Source of the DNA: JANNYA01 sp031422315
GTDB lineage: Bacteria > Pseudomonadota > Gammaproteobacteria > Xanthomonadales > SZUA-5
Length of the DNA stretch: 64,000 nucleotides
Direction of reading: 5' to 3'
Assembly (NCBI GenBank): GCA_031422315.1
Contig: JANOQN010000064.1
Location: 151,910 to 215,909 of the forward strand
This document shows, in pieces, positions 1 to 7,133 of the stretch. The notes under the pieces are model-generated. The model worked only from the letters and a program-made list of their open reading frames with translations, made no database searches and was not told the DNA's origin. Position 1 is the first letter of the stretch; each line of letters starts with the position of its first letter. The translations under genes and the position numbers were made by a program.

Positions 1-91
1 TACGGCAAGCGCAGCTAATATTCTGATTTCAGAAGGAAATTCCTCAACGTTGGGTTGATTGATGGATGCGGATTTTGTTTGTTGTATTTTG

Positions 92-592
92 CTACACGGC
101 TTCCTCGTCATCTTCCCAATCAAAGGCGTCGGCTGCAGCTTGATCGCGATGCACTAAAACCGGCACCGCGCCGATGCGCACCAACACTTCTTGCGTCGTG
201 CTGCCCAGCAGCAATTTTTTAACGCCGCGAAAGCCGTGCGAGCCCATAACAACCAGATCAGCGCCTTGTTTGTGCGCGGCTTCAGTGATGGCGCGCGCGG
301 GAATTTTGTCAATAATGATTTCTGCGGTGCACGGTATTTTGGCTTTTTCCGCGAGTACTTGTACCGAACTAAGCGCGGCTTCGCCTTGCTCTTTTTCGTG
401 CAGTTCGAACTGCTGTTGGTAGCTTTTTGGCATCAGCCCAATGCCACTGCTGCGAATAAAACGATGATACGGCGAAGCCACAAAGATCACGTAAATCGAC
501 GCTTGGCATAGCACTGCCAGCTCAATCGCAACTTTGGCACTGGCTAGTGCGATGGGTGAGCCATCGACAGGAATGAGGATTGTTTTAAACAT
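92..592 (-). CDS. Universal stress protein, UspA family
   Basis: Single-domain, soluble 166-residue universal stress protein. The N-terminus MFKTILIPVDGS is the usual Usp opening strand and Asp. The ATP-binding signature G-x2-G-x9-G-S is complete at about residues 117-131 (GSHG ... LLLGST), so it should be an ATP-binding Usp. It ends with an acidic tail (DWEDDEEAV). ATG at 592 is the natural start. An FNR-type box lies about 85 bp upstream of the start codon, and the gene sits beside the nitrite-reductase block. Together these suggest induction at low oxygen, as described for several Anr/FNR-controlled usp genes (family knowledge). Its exact stress role cannot be read from the sequence. Confidence 0.93.
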   Translation of the reverse strand: MFKTILIPVDGSPIALASAKVAIELAVLCQASIYVIFVASPYHRFIRSSGIGLMPKSYQQQFELHEKEQGEAALSSVQVLAEKAKIPCTAEIIIDKIPARAITEAAHKQGADLVVMGSHGFRGVKKLLLGSTTQEVLVRIGAVPVLVHRDQAAADAFDWEDDEEAV

Positions 593-676
593 GGAGTGCC
601 TCGTGCGGGTGGTGAAAATTCAAGGTGTTTGATCAGCTTGCCATGCAAAAGCTTGCACTGCCAATAGATTGGCGCA

Positions 677-690
677 TTGACCTGGATCAA
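677..690. promoter_or_regulatory. FNR/DNR-type box upstream of the usp gene
   Basis: TTGACCTGGATCAA fits the FNR/ANR/DNR consensus TTGAT-N4-ATCAA with one change. Its centre is about 91 bp upstream of the usp start codon, which allows a class II site (-41.5) with a leader of about 50 nt. It lies in the gap between the porin stop (702) and usp, so it probably serves usp. Binding is inferred. Confidence 0.6.
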
Positions 691-701
691 TCGCTCGTAC
701 G

Positions 702-1907
702 CTAACGTACCCACTCTGCTTGCAGCCAAATTTTTTGCGTGTCGCGGGCAAAGCGATCAGCTTGATAATCCGCGATTTTGATCAACGCACTCCAGCCTTG
801 CCCCAAATTCACTCCGAGTGCGGCGTTCAACTCAGTGCCAAACTTTACGCTGGATTCGCTTGCGCGATAGTCATGATAGGCCAGCGTCCAGTTGAGTTGA
901 TTTTGCAAACGCCCGCTGCCGAATTTGGCGTTTGCGCTCAAGTAGTAGTCTTGCAATCCCAGTGCGGGCGTGGTTACAAACTTATCAGCCCAGCCGTTGA
1001 AGGCATGTAAAGTTGCTAACGGTGTTTGCAGCGCGCTGGTGCCGTTGCCACCCAAACACTCATAGCCAAGCCGCAAGGTGATTCCGGCGTGTAGCAAACT
1101 CGGCTCGAGCAAAATGTAGCGATGGCTAAAGTTTGCTGGGTTGTTTTTGTAGCTGCGCTGTTGCGCCAATTCTGTGGTCAGCCCGAAGTTTGCTGGCAAT
1201 ACTTTAGTGCCGGCGTTCCAGCGCAGCCCAAGGGTTTGCGTAGAGGCGCTGGCTTGATTTTGATCGCGTAAAAAATAGCCGTAGCCCGTCAGTATGCCCA
1301 GCGTGCTGACGTAGGACGTATTTATCAGATGCGCAGCCAAATTTCGCTCGCGCGCTAGCTTATCGATTGCCGAATCGCCGTTCACTCGATGCACGCGATC
1401 AAGAAAGGCATAGCGCAGCGAGAGCGCGTCAGACAGATTTCGATCAATGCGCAAAGCGTCGAACGTTTGCTCATTGTGCCGCCAAGCCACGTTGCCAATG
1501 AAGCGCTGATTATCCAAAGCAATCGCATGGCGGCCCAGCACAAGGCTCGCACCCGCCATTTGCCAAGCCAACGCGGCTTGGTTGAGCTCCAACGCGCGCG
1601 CGTCTGCCACCACCGGATAGGCGGCTCTGCGATTGGCAGTCGAATTGAATGCACTGTTCAATTCCGCCACGCCTTCGCCTTCAATTTTTAGACTGACGCC
1701 AGCAAAGGCTTTTTGCCAACCCAGGCGTAAGCGCGCTGTGTTGGCGTGCGCAGCCAGCACCAAGGCATCGTCATCAACGAATTCAAAGCGATAGCGAAAC
1801 GCCGCGTTCCAAATGCCAGCGCTGGCGGCTTTGGGTTCAATCTCACTCGCTGATGCTGTGCAGACGATTGCCAAGCACAAAAACACAAAGGTTCGATTGC
1901 TTCTCAT
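702..1907 (-). CDS. Outer-membrane beta-barrel protein, alginate-export/porin-like
   Basis: About 401 residues with a cleavable signal peptide (MRSNRTFVFLCLAIVCTASA). The rest is alternating beta-strand sequence ending WLQAEWVR, as expected for an outer-membrane barrel. Short pieces such as ELNQAALAW...LGRHAIALDNQRFIG resemble the alginate-export (AlgE-like) porin family often found near denitrification genes, but I cannot prove substrate specificity. A TTG five codons upstream (1922) is possible; ATG at 1907 places the signal peptide correctly. It is divergent from nirK, and an FNR-type box lies about 67 bp upstream of this start. A role in passing a solute or anion under low oxygen is inferred. 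Confidence 0.75.
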   Translation of the reverse strand: MRSNRTFVFLCLAIVCTASASEIEPKAASAGIWNAAFRYRFEFVDDDALVLAAHANTARLRLGWQKAFAGVSLKIEGEGVAELNSAFNSTANRRAAYPVVADARALELNQAALAWQMAGASLVLGRHAIALDNQRFIGNVAWRHNEQTFDALRIDRNLSDALSLRYAFLDRVHRVNGDSAIDKLARERNLAAHLINTSYVSTLGILTGYGYFLRDQNQASASTQTLGLRWNAGTKVLPANFGLTTELAQQRSYKNNPANFSHRYILLEPSLLHAGITLRLGYECLGGNGTSALQTPLATLHAFNGWADKFVTTPALGLQDYYLSANAKFGSGRLQNQLNWTLAYHDYRASESSVKFGTELNAALGVNLGQGWSALIKIADYQADRFARDTQKIWLQAEWVR

Positions 1908-1967
1908 GCCGTTGCCACCCAATTTTCGAAGAATGGCGCTAGCCTGCGCATTTAGCTTCAGGGCAAC

Positions 1968-1981
1968 TTGATGTGAGTCAA
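1968..1981. promoter_or_regulatory. FNR/DNR-type box facing the porin gene
   Basis: TTGATGTGAGTCAA matches TTGAT-N4-ATCAA with one change (GTCAA). Its centre is about 67 bp from the porin ATG (1907), compatible with a -41.5 class II site and a leader of about 25 nt. It is one of two such boxes in the 200-bp divergent region between the porin and nirK. Confidence 0.6.
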
Positions 1982-2026
1982 AATAATGCGCAATCCGGCA
2001 AGGTTCGAGCGCTCATTTGGCTGCAC

Positions 2027-2040
2027 TTGATCGAGATCAA
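2027..2040. promoter_or_regulatory. Perfect FNR/DNR box upstream of nirK
   Basis: TTGATCGAGATCAA is an exact match to TTGAT-N4-ATCAA, centred about 73 bp before the nirK ATG at 2107. FNR, ANR and the NO-responsive DNR/NNR proteins share this half-site, so the sequence cannot say which regulator binds. No Crp/FNR-family gene is in the window. Confidence 0.75.
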
Positions 2041-2106
2041 GTGCAGCGTTAATTCAAGCTTCAAGCTGTGCTTCGATTCTCAACCACGGACCTTCGGAGC
2101 CCGCAT

Positions 2107-3648
2107 ATGCAAGCTAGCAAAGCCGCACTTATCACTCAAGTATTATCCGTCATATTCATAGCTGTCAGTCTAAGCGGCTGCGGCAATGAAGTGCTGCCTG
2201 ATCCGGCCGTGCAGGCCGCACCTGCCATCGCGGCCATGGCTGCCGATACCGGTGGCTCTGCGAAAGGCGATTTTGGCCCGCCAGTGGGTGAACCCATTAA
2301 GGCAATCTTGACCAGTCCGCCAGAAGTGCCGCCTGCAACCTTGCGCACTAAACCGGCGAAAGTAATCGTTGAGCTTGAAGTGCGTGAGCTTGAGAAAGAA
2401 ATATCTGAAGGCGTCAAATATACGTTTTGGACGTTTGGCGGTACTGTGCCCGGTAGTTTTATCCGCGTACGCCAAGGTGATACGGTTGAGTTTCATCTTA
2501 AAAATCACCCTGATTCCAAAATGCCGCACAACATCGATTTGCACGCGGTAACTGGCCCGGGCGGCGGCGCGGCATCAAGCTTCACCGCGCCCGGGCACGC
2601 GTCGCAATTTACTTTCAAAGCTTTGAACGCGGGGCTGTATGTGTATCACTGCGCGACTGCACCGGTCGGCATGCACGTGGCGAACGGCATGTATGGCTTG
2701 ATCTTGATCGAGCCGCCAGAAGGCTTGGCTAAAGTTGATCGCGAGTATTACGTCATGCAGGGCGATTATTACACCGTCGGCAAATATCGCGAAAAAGGCT
2801 TGCAGTCTTTTGATATGCAAAAAGCGATTGATGAGAACCCAACCTACGTGCTGTTTAACGGCTCAGAAGGCGCATTGCTGGGTGATAACGCACTTAAGCT
2901 CAAGGTCGGCGAAACGGTGCGGATGTTTGTCGGCAATGGCGGGCCGAATTTGGTGTCTAGCTTTCATGTGATCGGCGAGATCTTCGACAAGGTGTACACC
3001 GAAGGCGGCTCGCGCTATCAGGAAAATGTGCAGACGACTTTGGTGCCCGCTGGCGGCTCGGCCATCGTTGAGTATCGCGCTGAAGTTCCAGGTACTGGCG
3101 TGATTGTTGATCATTCGATCTTCCGTGCGTTCAACAAAGGCGCGCTGGGCATGGTTAAGACGGAGGGGCCAGATAACCTAGCGGTTTACTCGGGTAAAGA
3201 GGTTGACTCGGTTTACTTGGGCGATAAGGCGGTTAGCGCCTTACCCGTCACAGCAGCGGCGGCAGCGGCGGCGAGCGGCACGCTTACGCTAGCGCAGCAA
3301 ATCAGCGCCGGTGAAGCGCTCTATAACGGCACTTGCTCAGTGTGTCATCAAAGCAACGGCGCTGGGCTGGCGAATGTGTTTCCGCCGCTGGCTGCGTCTG
3401 ACTATCTCAACGCGGATAAAAACCGCGCGATTGAAGTCGTGCTCAACGGGCTCAGTGGCAAGGTGATGGTCAATGCTATTGGCTATGATTCCATGATGCC
3501 ACCGATGAGCCAGCTCAACGATGATGAGGTTGCGAACATTCTGAGCTTCGCCTTGAACAGCTGGGGCAATAAAGGTGGTCAGGTCAGCGCGGCTGAAGTG
3601 GCTAAAGTGCGCGCCCAAACCAAACGCCCAGAAGGCGCAGCGCACTAG
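2107..3648 (+). CDS. nirK: Copper nitrite reductase with C-terminal cytochrome c domain (lipoprotein)
   Basis: Reduces nitrite to nitric oxide in denitrification, outside the inner membrane. From ATG 2107 it has 513 residues. It starts with a lipoprotein signal with lipobox LSGC (Cys25, then Gly at +2, which suggests outer-membrane sorting). Two cupredoxin domains carry all copper ligands: type 1 His141, Cys182, His190, Met195; type 2 His146, His181, His336; catalytic Asp144 and His287. A polyalanine linker (about 383-389) leads to a class I cytochrome c domain with CSVCH at 410-414 and candidate axial Met in SMMPPM (473-477). The tethered haem should deliver electrons to the type 1 copper, as in NirK-cytochrome c fusions of Ralstonia type. 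ATG 2107 is chosen over 2068 because it opens the signal peptide. It is first gene of nirK-nirV-sco, under a perfect FNR-type box. Confidence 0.95.
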   Translation: MQASKAALITQVLSVIFIAVSLSGCGNEVLPDPAVQAAPAIAAMAADTGGSAKGDFGPPVGEPIKAILTSPPEVPPATLRTKPAKVIVELEVRELEKEISEGVKYTFWTFGGTVPGSFIRVRQGDTVEFHLKNHPDSKMPHNIDLHAVTGPGGGAASSFTAPGHASQFTFKALNAGLYVYHCATAPVGMHVANGMYGLILIEPPEGLAKVDREYYVMQGDYYTVGKYREKGLQSFDMQKAIDENPTYVLFNGSEGALLGDNALKLKVGETVRMFVGNGGPNLVSSFHVIGEIFDKVYTEGGSRYQENVQTTLVPAGGSAIVEYRAEVPGTGVIVDHSIFRAFNKGALGMVKTEGPDNLAVYSGKEVDSVYLGDKAVSALPVTAAAAAAASGTLTLAQQISAGEALYNGTCSVCHQSNGAGLANVFPPLAASDYLNADKNRAIEVVLNGLSGKVMVNAIGYDSMMPPMSQLNDDEVANILSFALNSWGNKGGQVSAAEVAKVRAQTKRPEGAAH

Positions 3649-3650
3649 TC

Positions 3651-4451
3651 ATGAGAATGCTTGCGCAAATACTCGCATTAGTTTTGCTGCCGACTTTGGC
3701 GATCGCTGATGCGAAGTGGGTGGAGCTGCCAAGCGGCGCGTTCGCCTCGCTATTAAAGTACCCAGACAGTCAAGACCGCTTGCAAAAAGTGTCAGCGTTC
3801 GCGCTGATGAACGTGCCGGTCAGCAACGCGCAATTTTTGGAATTTGTTCAAGCTAATCCAAGCTGGCAGCGCAGCAATGCCGCCTGGGTATTTGCTGAGC
3901 CAGCGGCGTATTTGAGCCACTGGCGCTCAGATCTAACATTGGGTGCTAGCGTGCTGCCACAGCAGCCCGTGACGTTCGTCAGCTGGTTTGCCGCCAATGC
4001 CTACTGCCAAGCGCAAGGCGCGCGCTTACCCACTTGGAACGAGTGGGAATATGTGTCCGCCGCCGATCAAAGCCACGCCGATGCGCGCACTAACCCAGCT
4101 TGGCAGGCGGAAATTTTGAGCTGGTATGCCAAGCCGGCTAATACCGCGCTGGCCGACGTGGGCGCCAAGCCCGCAAATTATTACGGTGTAATGGACCTGC
4201 ACGGGCTGGTGTGGGAATGGGTATCGGATTATTCGGCGATGCTGGTGTCAAGCGATAACCGCGAACAACAAGACGCCGACCAACAAAAGTTTTGCGGCGC
4301 CGGTGCGCTATCGATTGAGGATAAGCAAAGCTATGCCGTCATGATGCGGGTCGCGATGTTGTCCGCATTAGAAGGCGCTGATAGCACTTCAAGCCTTGGA
4401 TTTCGCTGCGCCAGGGATATTCCTGCTGACACAACCTTGGGAAACCCATGA
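3651..4451 (+). CDS. nirV: NirV-like protein, SUMF1/formylglycine-generating-enzyme fold
   Basis: 266 residues beginning with a signal peptide (MRMLAQILALVLLPTLAIA), then one FGE-sulfatase (SUMF1) domain. Hallmarks visible are NVPVSNAQFLEFV, VTFVSWFAANAYC, ARLPTWNEWEYVSAA, VMDLHGLVWEWVSDY and the terminal LGFRCARD. The start lies 2 bp after the nirK stop and the gene overlaps the next one by ATGA, so the three genes are co-transcribed. Genes of this type next to nirK are called nirV in Rhodobacter and others. Their biochemical role is unsettled; a maturation or repair role for NirK is a guess from context. Confidence 0.85.
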   Translation: MRMLAQILALVLLPTLAIADAKWVELPSGAFASLLKYPDSQDRLQKVSAFALMNVPVSNAQFLEFVQANPSWQRSNAAWVFAEPAAYLSHWRSDLTLGASVLPQQPVTFVSWFAANAYCQAQGARLPTWNEWEYVSAADQSHADARTNPAWQAEILSWYAKPANTALADVGAKPANYYGVMDLHGLVWEWVSDYSAMLVSSDNREQQDADQQKFCGAGALSIEDKQSYAVMMRVAMLSALEGADSTSSLGFRCARDIPADTTLGNP

Positions 4452-5056
4452 CAACGAAAACGATTTTGATCTGGGCTTGTGCGGTGCTTTTTTCAATCAC
4501 AAGTTCAAGTTTCGCCAAAAATACAGCAAGCGAAACCTTGCCGCCAAAAGATTCCATCTATCAGCTACAAAGCGAATTTATTGACCAAGATGGCCGCGCA
4601 TTTAAGCTCAGCCAGCTGCAAGGCAAGCTGCAGCTGGTGGCGATGTTCTATACCTCATGCAAGTACATTTGCCCGCTGATTATCGACAGTGCACGTGGTA
4701 TTGATAAGGCGCTCAGCAAAGCAGAAAGCGCGCATTTGCGGGTGCTGTTGATTAGCATGGATTCGGCGAGAGATGCGCCTTCGGTATTGAAAGCGGTGGC
4801 GCTCAAACGAAAGCTAGATCTGGCTCGCTGGCGCTTGGCACGCACCGATGCGCAAAGCGTATCCATGATCGCCGCGCTGCTGGGCGTGCGATTGCGGGCG
4901 CTCGAAGATGGCGAGTTCAATCACACCAGCGCGCTCGTTTTACTGGATGATGAGGGCCGAGTCTTGGCGCGCACCGAAAAGATGGGCGGCGTGCCGGATA
5001 CGGAATTTCTCGCAGCGGTTAAGGCTGCGCTGGCCGCGCAGGTCAAGTCGAACTAG
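4448..5056 (+). CDS. SCO1/SenC family copper-binding thiol protein
   Basis: 202-residue thioredoxin-fold protein with an N-terminal signal or anchor (TILIWACAVLFSITSSSFA). The SCO copper motif C-x3-C-P is at Cys71-Cys75 (TSCKYICP) and the distal ligand His159 is in EFNHTSALVLLD. SCO proteins deliver or reduce copper for CuA oxidases and, in some denitrifiers, serve nitrite or N2O reductases. Here it overlaps nirV by four bases at the end of the nirK operon, so copper loading of NirK is the most likely job (inference). No cytochrome oxidase gene is in the window. The length is normal. Confidence 0.9.
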   Translation: MTTKTILIWACAVLFSITSSSFAKNTASETLPPKDSIYQLQSEFIDQDGRAFKLSQLQGKLQLVAMFYTSCKYICPLIIDSARGIDKALSKAESAHLRVLLISMDSARDAPSVLKAVALKRKLDLARWRLARTDAQSVSMIAALLGVRLRALEDGEFNHTSALVLLDDEGRVLARTEKMGGVPDTEFLAAVKAALAAQVKSN

Positions 5057-5108
5057 CTTGCCTTACTTGCTCTATCAGCTATCAAAAACGTTCGCCGCTG
5101 ATTGGAAT

Positions 5109-6926
5109 TTAAACGGTGCGCGCAACATCTCCCCAGCGTACCACCGCATTGCGGCCACGCTGTTTGGCAGAGTACAGCGCAAAATCGGCATCGCTTAGTA
5201 TCTGCACTGCGGGGGTTTGCTCATCCGCACTAACAAAACGCTCGCCAATACTCATGCTAACTTGCAGCGCGCCATCTAGCGTCCAGACCGTTTGCTTAGC
5301 GACGTTTAGCCGCGCTTGACTCAATAAAAGCGCGCTTTCTTCAGACGTGCGGCCGGGCAGCAGCAGTAAAAATTCCTCACCACCAAAGCGTGCAATAACT
5401 GCATCGCTCGGCAGCGTGTTCATGATCGTTTGCGCCACTGATCGAAGCACCTCATCACCCACTGGGTGGCCATATCGATCATTGATGTTTTTGAAGTGAT
5501 CCAAATCGATCATGCTAACCGACAGCTGCCGACCGCCCCGATCCAGAAGCATGGCATCGAGTGTGCTCAAGCCATAGCGTCGGTTAAATACGCCGGTCAA
5601 CGGATCGGTAATTGAGGCGTGATAAAGCTCAGCGGACTTGGCTTTCAGGGTTTCATGCGCCTGAGTTAAATCACGATTGAGCGATTGCATTAAACGGTGC
5701 CGCCGCAAAAGTATGTAAAACAGCGCGCTTAGAATAATTACGCCACCAACGATCACCACAAACAAGCGCTGCTGATACCGCAAGCGAATGCTGGCAGCAT
5801 TGTTGAGCGATTTAAGCGCGGCGTTTGACGCACGCTCCTCGCTCAAGATCAGCGCGTCCAGCCGCTGCTCGAACCGCAACGTGGCTTTTCCGCCCAGCAC
5901 TTCATTGCGCATGCGATAGTGCTCGCGCCCGGCGCGCGCGGCGGCCAAATCATCACCCAGCGCGTTGTGAATGCGCTCTAGCATCGCGTGTACTTTAATC
6001 AAGCGTGGCCGATTGCGCTGTAGCTCATAGCCGCTTTGCGCCTGCATTACTTTTGCAAGCGCCGCTTTAGCATTGCCTTGGATAAGTGCGAGCTCGCCCT
6101 GGCGAAACTGTATGTGTGCGATCAGCGCAGACGACCCAGCCTGGCTAGCCAGCGCCAACGCGTTTTCATAGTCAGATTGCGCACCTACTAAATTGCTCAA
6201 GTTGAACTGATTTCGACCCGATTGCAGCATCGCCGAGCTGAGCTGTGCAAGCGTGCCTTCAGCCTTAATAATCGGCAATGCGGATTCAATTAACAGGCGC
6301 GTCGTTTCAGAATCTTGCACGCCGAAGTCATTTAAAAAACCGGCGTATTGGATTTGTGCACTGGCTATATCCAACAGCGTGCCGGCTTGCTTTGCTGATT
6401 CAACCGCGTCAATATTATTGTTGCGCGATTGCTCTGGAAGTTCGAGCTGTTCAAATAAAACTGCGATTTCACTTTGCACTTTCCATATTTTTCCAAGCTC
6501 CGGTCGCTTGCGAATTAAGTTCAACACACGCAGCTGGTAACTCAGCGCTTCGTAAAAATTTGCACGCCTGCGCTCTAAAGTCGCTAGCCGCCAGAGCACT
6601 TCAACTTCAACCGCTTGATCTTTTTCAGATTCTGCCCTTTCCAAAGCGGCCAGCCAGCGTGACCCGGCAAGCTCAATTTCACCGCTGCGATAGGCATCTT
6701 TGCCCAGCTGCACGAGATTTTGCAGAGATTGTGTGCGTTGAAAATCAGCTTGGCTTTCTGCCAAAGTTTCGCTCAATGCCCGCGTAGAAGTTGGCTGGGC
6801 CTGTATTTCCTGCTGGCTTGCTACTGGAATTGTGTCGCCGCTATCAGAAGGCAGCGACGCACCAGCAGCTGGCGAGTTTGCCAACAGCCCAGCTAACAAA
6901 AGTGCAATACGCCCCAGCTCGCTCAT
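5109..6926 (-). CDS. Diguanylate cyclase with periplasmic TPR-like sensor region
   Basis: 605 residues: signal peptide, a long helical TPR-like region (about 40-370), one membrane span (about RLFVVIVGGVIILSALFYILL), a short linker, then a C-terminal GGDEF domain. That domain opens with SITDPLTGVFNRR, has the metal-site motif DLDHFKNIND, and its signature is GGEEF (about 514-518), so it should be active and make cyclic di-GMP. The periplasmic TPR part probably senses a ligand or partner. No EAL domain is present. The gene converges on the nirK operon (51 bp between ends) and is divergent from the subtilase, so no operon partner is obvious. Confidence 0.9.
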   Translation of the reverse strand: MSELGRIALLLAGLLANSPAAGASLPSDSGDTIPVASQQEIQAQPTSTRALSETLAESQADFQRTQSLQNLVQLGKDAYRSGEIELAGSRWLAALERAESEKDQAVEVEVLWRLATLERRRANFYEALSYQLRVLNLIRKRPELGKIWKVQSEIAVLFEQLELPEQSRNNNIDAVESAKQAGTLLDIASAQIQYAGFLNDFGVQDSETTRLLIESALPIIKAEGTLAQLSSAMLQSGRNQFNLSNLVGAQSDYENALALASQAGSSALIAHIQFRQGELALIQGNAKAALAKVMQAQSGYELQRNRPRLIKVHAMLERIHNALGDDLAAARAGREHYRMRNEVLGGKATLRFEQRLDALILSEERASNAALKSLNNAASIRLRYQQRLFVVIVGGVIILSALFYILLRRHRLMQSLNRDLTQAHETLKAKSAELYHASITDPLTGVFNRRYGLSTLDAMLLDRGGRQLSVSMIDLDHFKNINDRYGHPVGDEVLRSVAQTIMNTLPSDAVIARFGGEEFLLLLPGRTSEESALLLSQARLNVAKQTVWTLDGALQVSMSIGERFVSADEQTPAVQILSDADFALYSAKQRGRNAVVRWGDVARTV

Positions 6927-7133
6927 TTTGATCTTGGATCAAAAAATGTTGTCCTAAGCTGACACGCAGCAGCACGCCATGCAAGCAAATGAATGTTGCG
7001 TAAAAGCAAGGACCGTTCGTGGCGCCAAGTCTGTCCTAACTTGAGTTTGAATGGCATCCGATTCCACATCTTCAGCACCCTTCAACGCATCTCGCGCGGT
7101 AGCATAGCCGTAGACACCACTTTGGGAATCATT

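Noticed and set aside
6928..6942. TTGATCTTGGATCAA palindrome next to the diguanylate cyclase start
   Set aside because: The spacer is five bases, not four as in FNR-type sites, and it lies directly before the start codon, overlapping where the ribosome-binding site should be.
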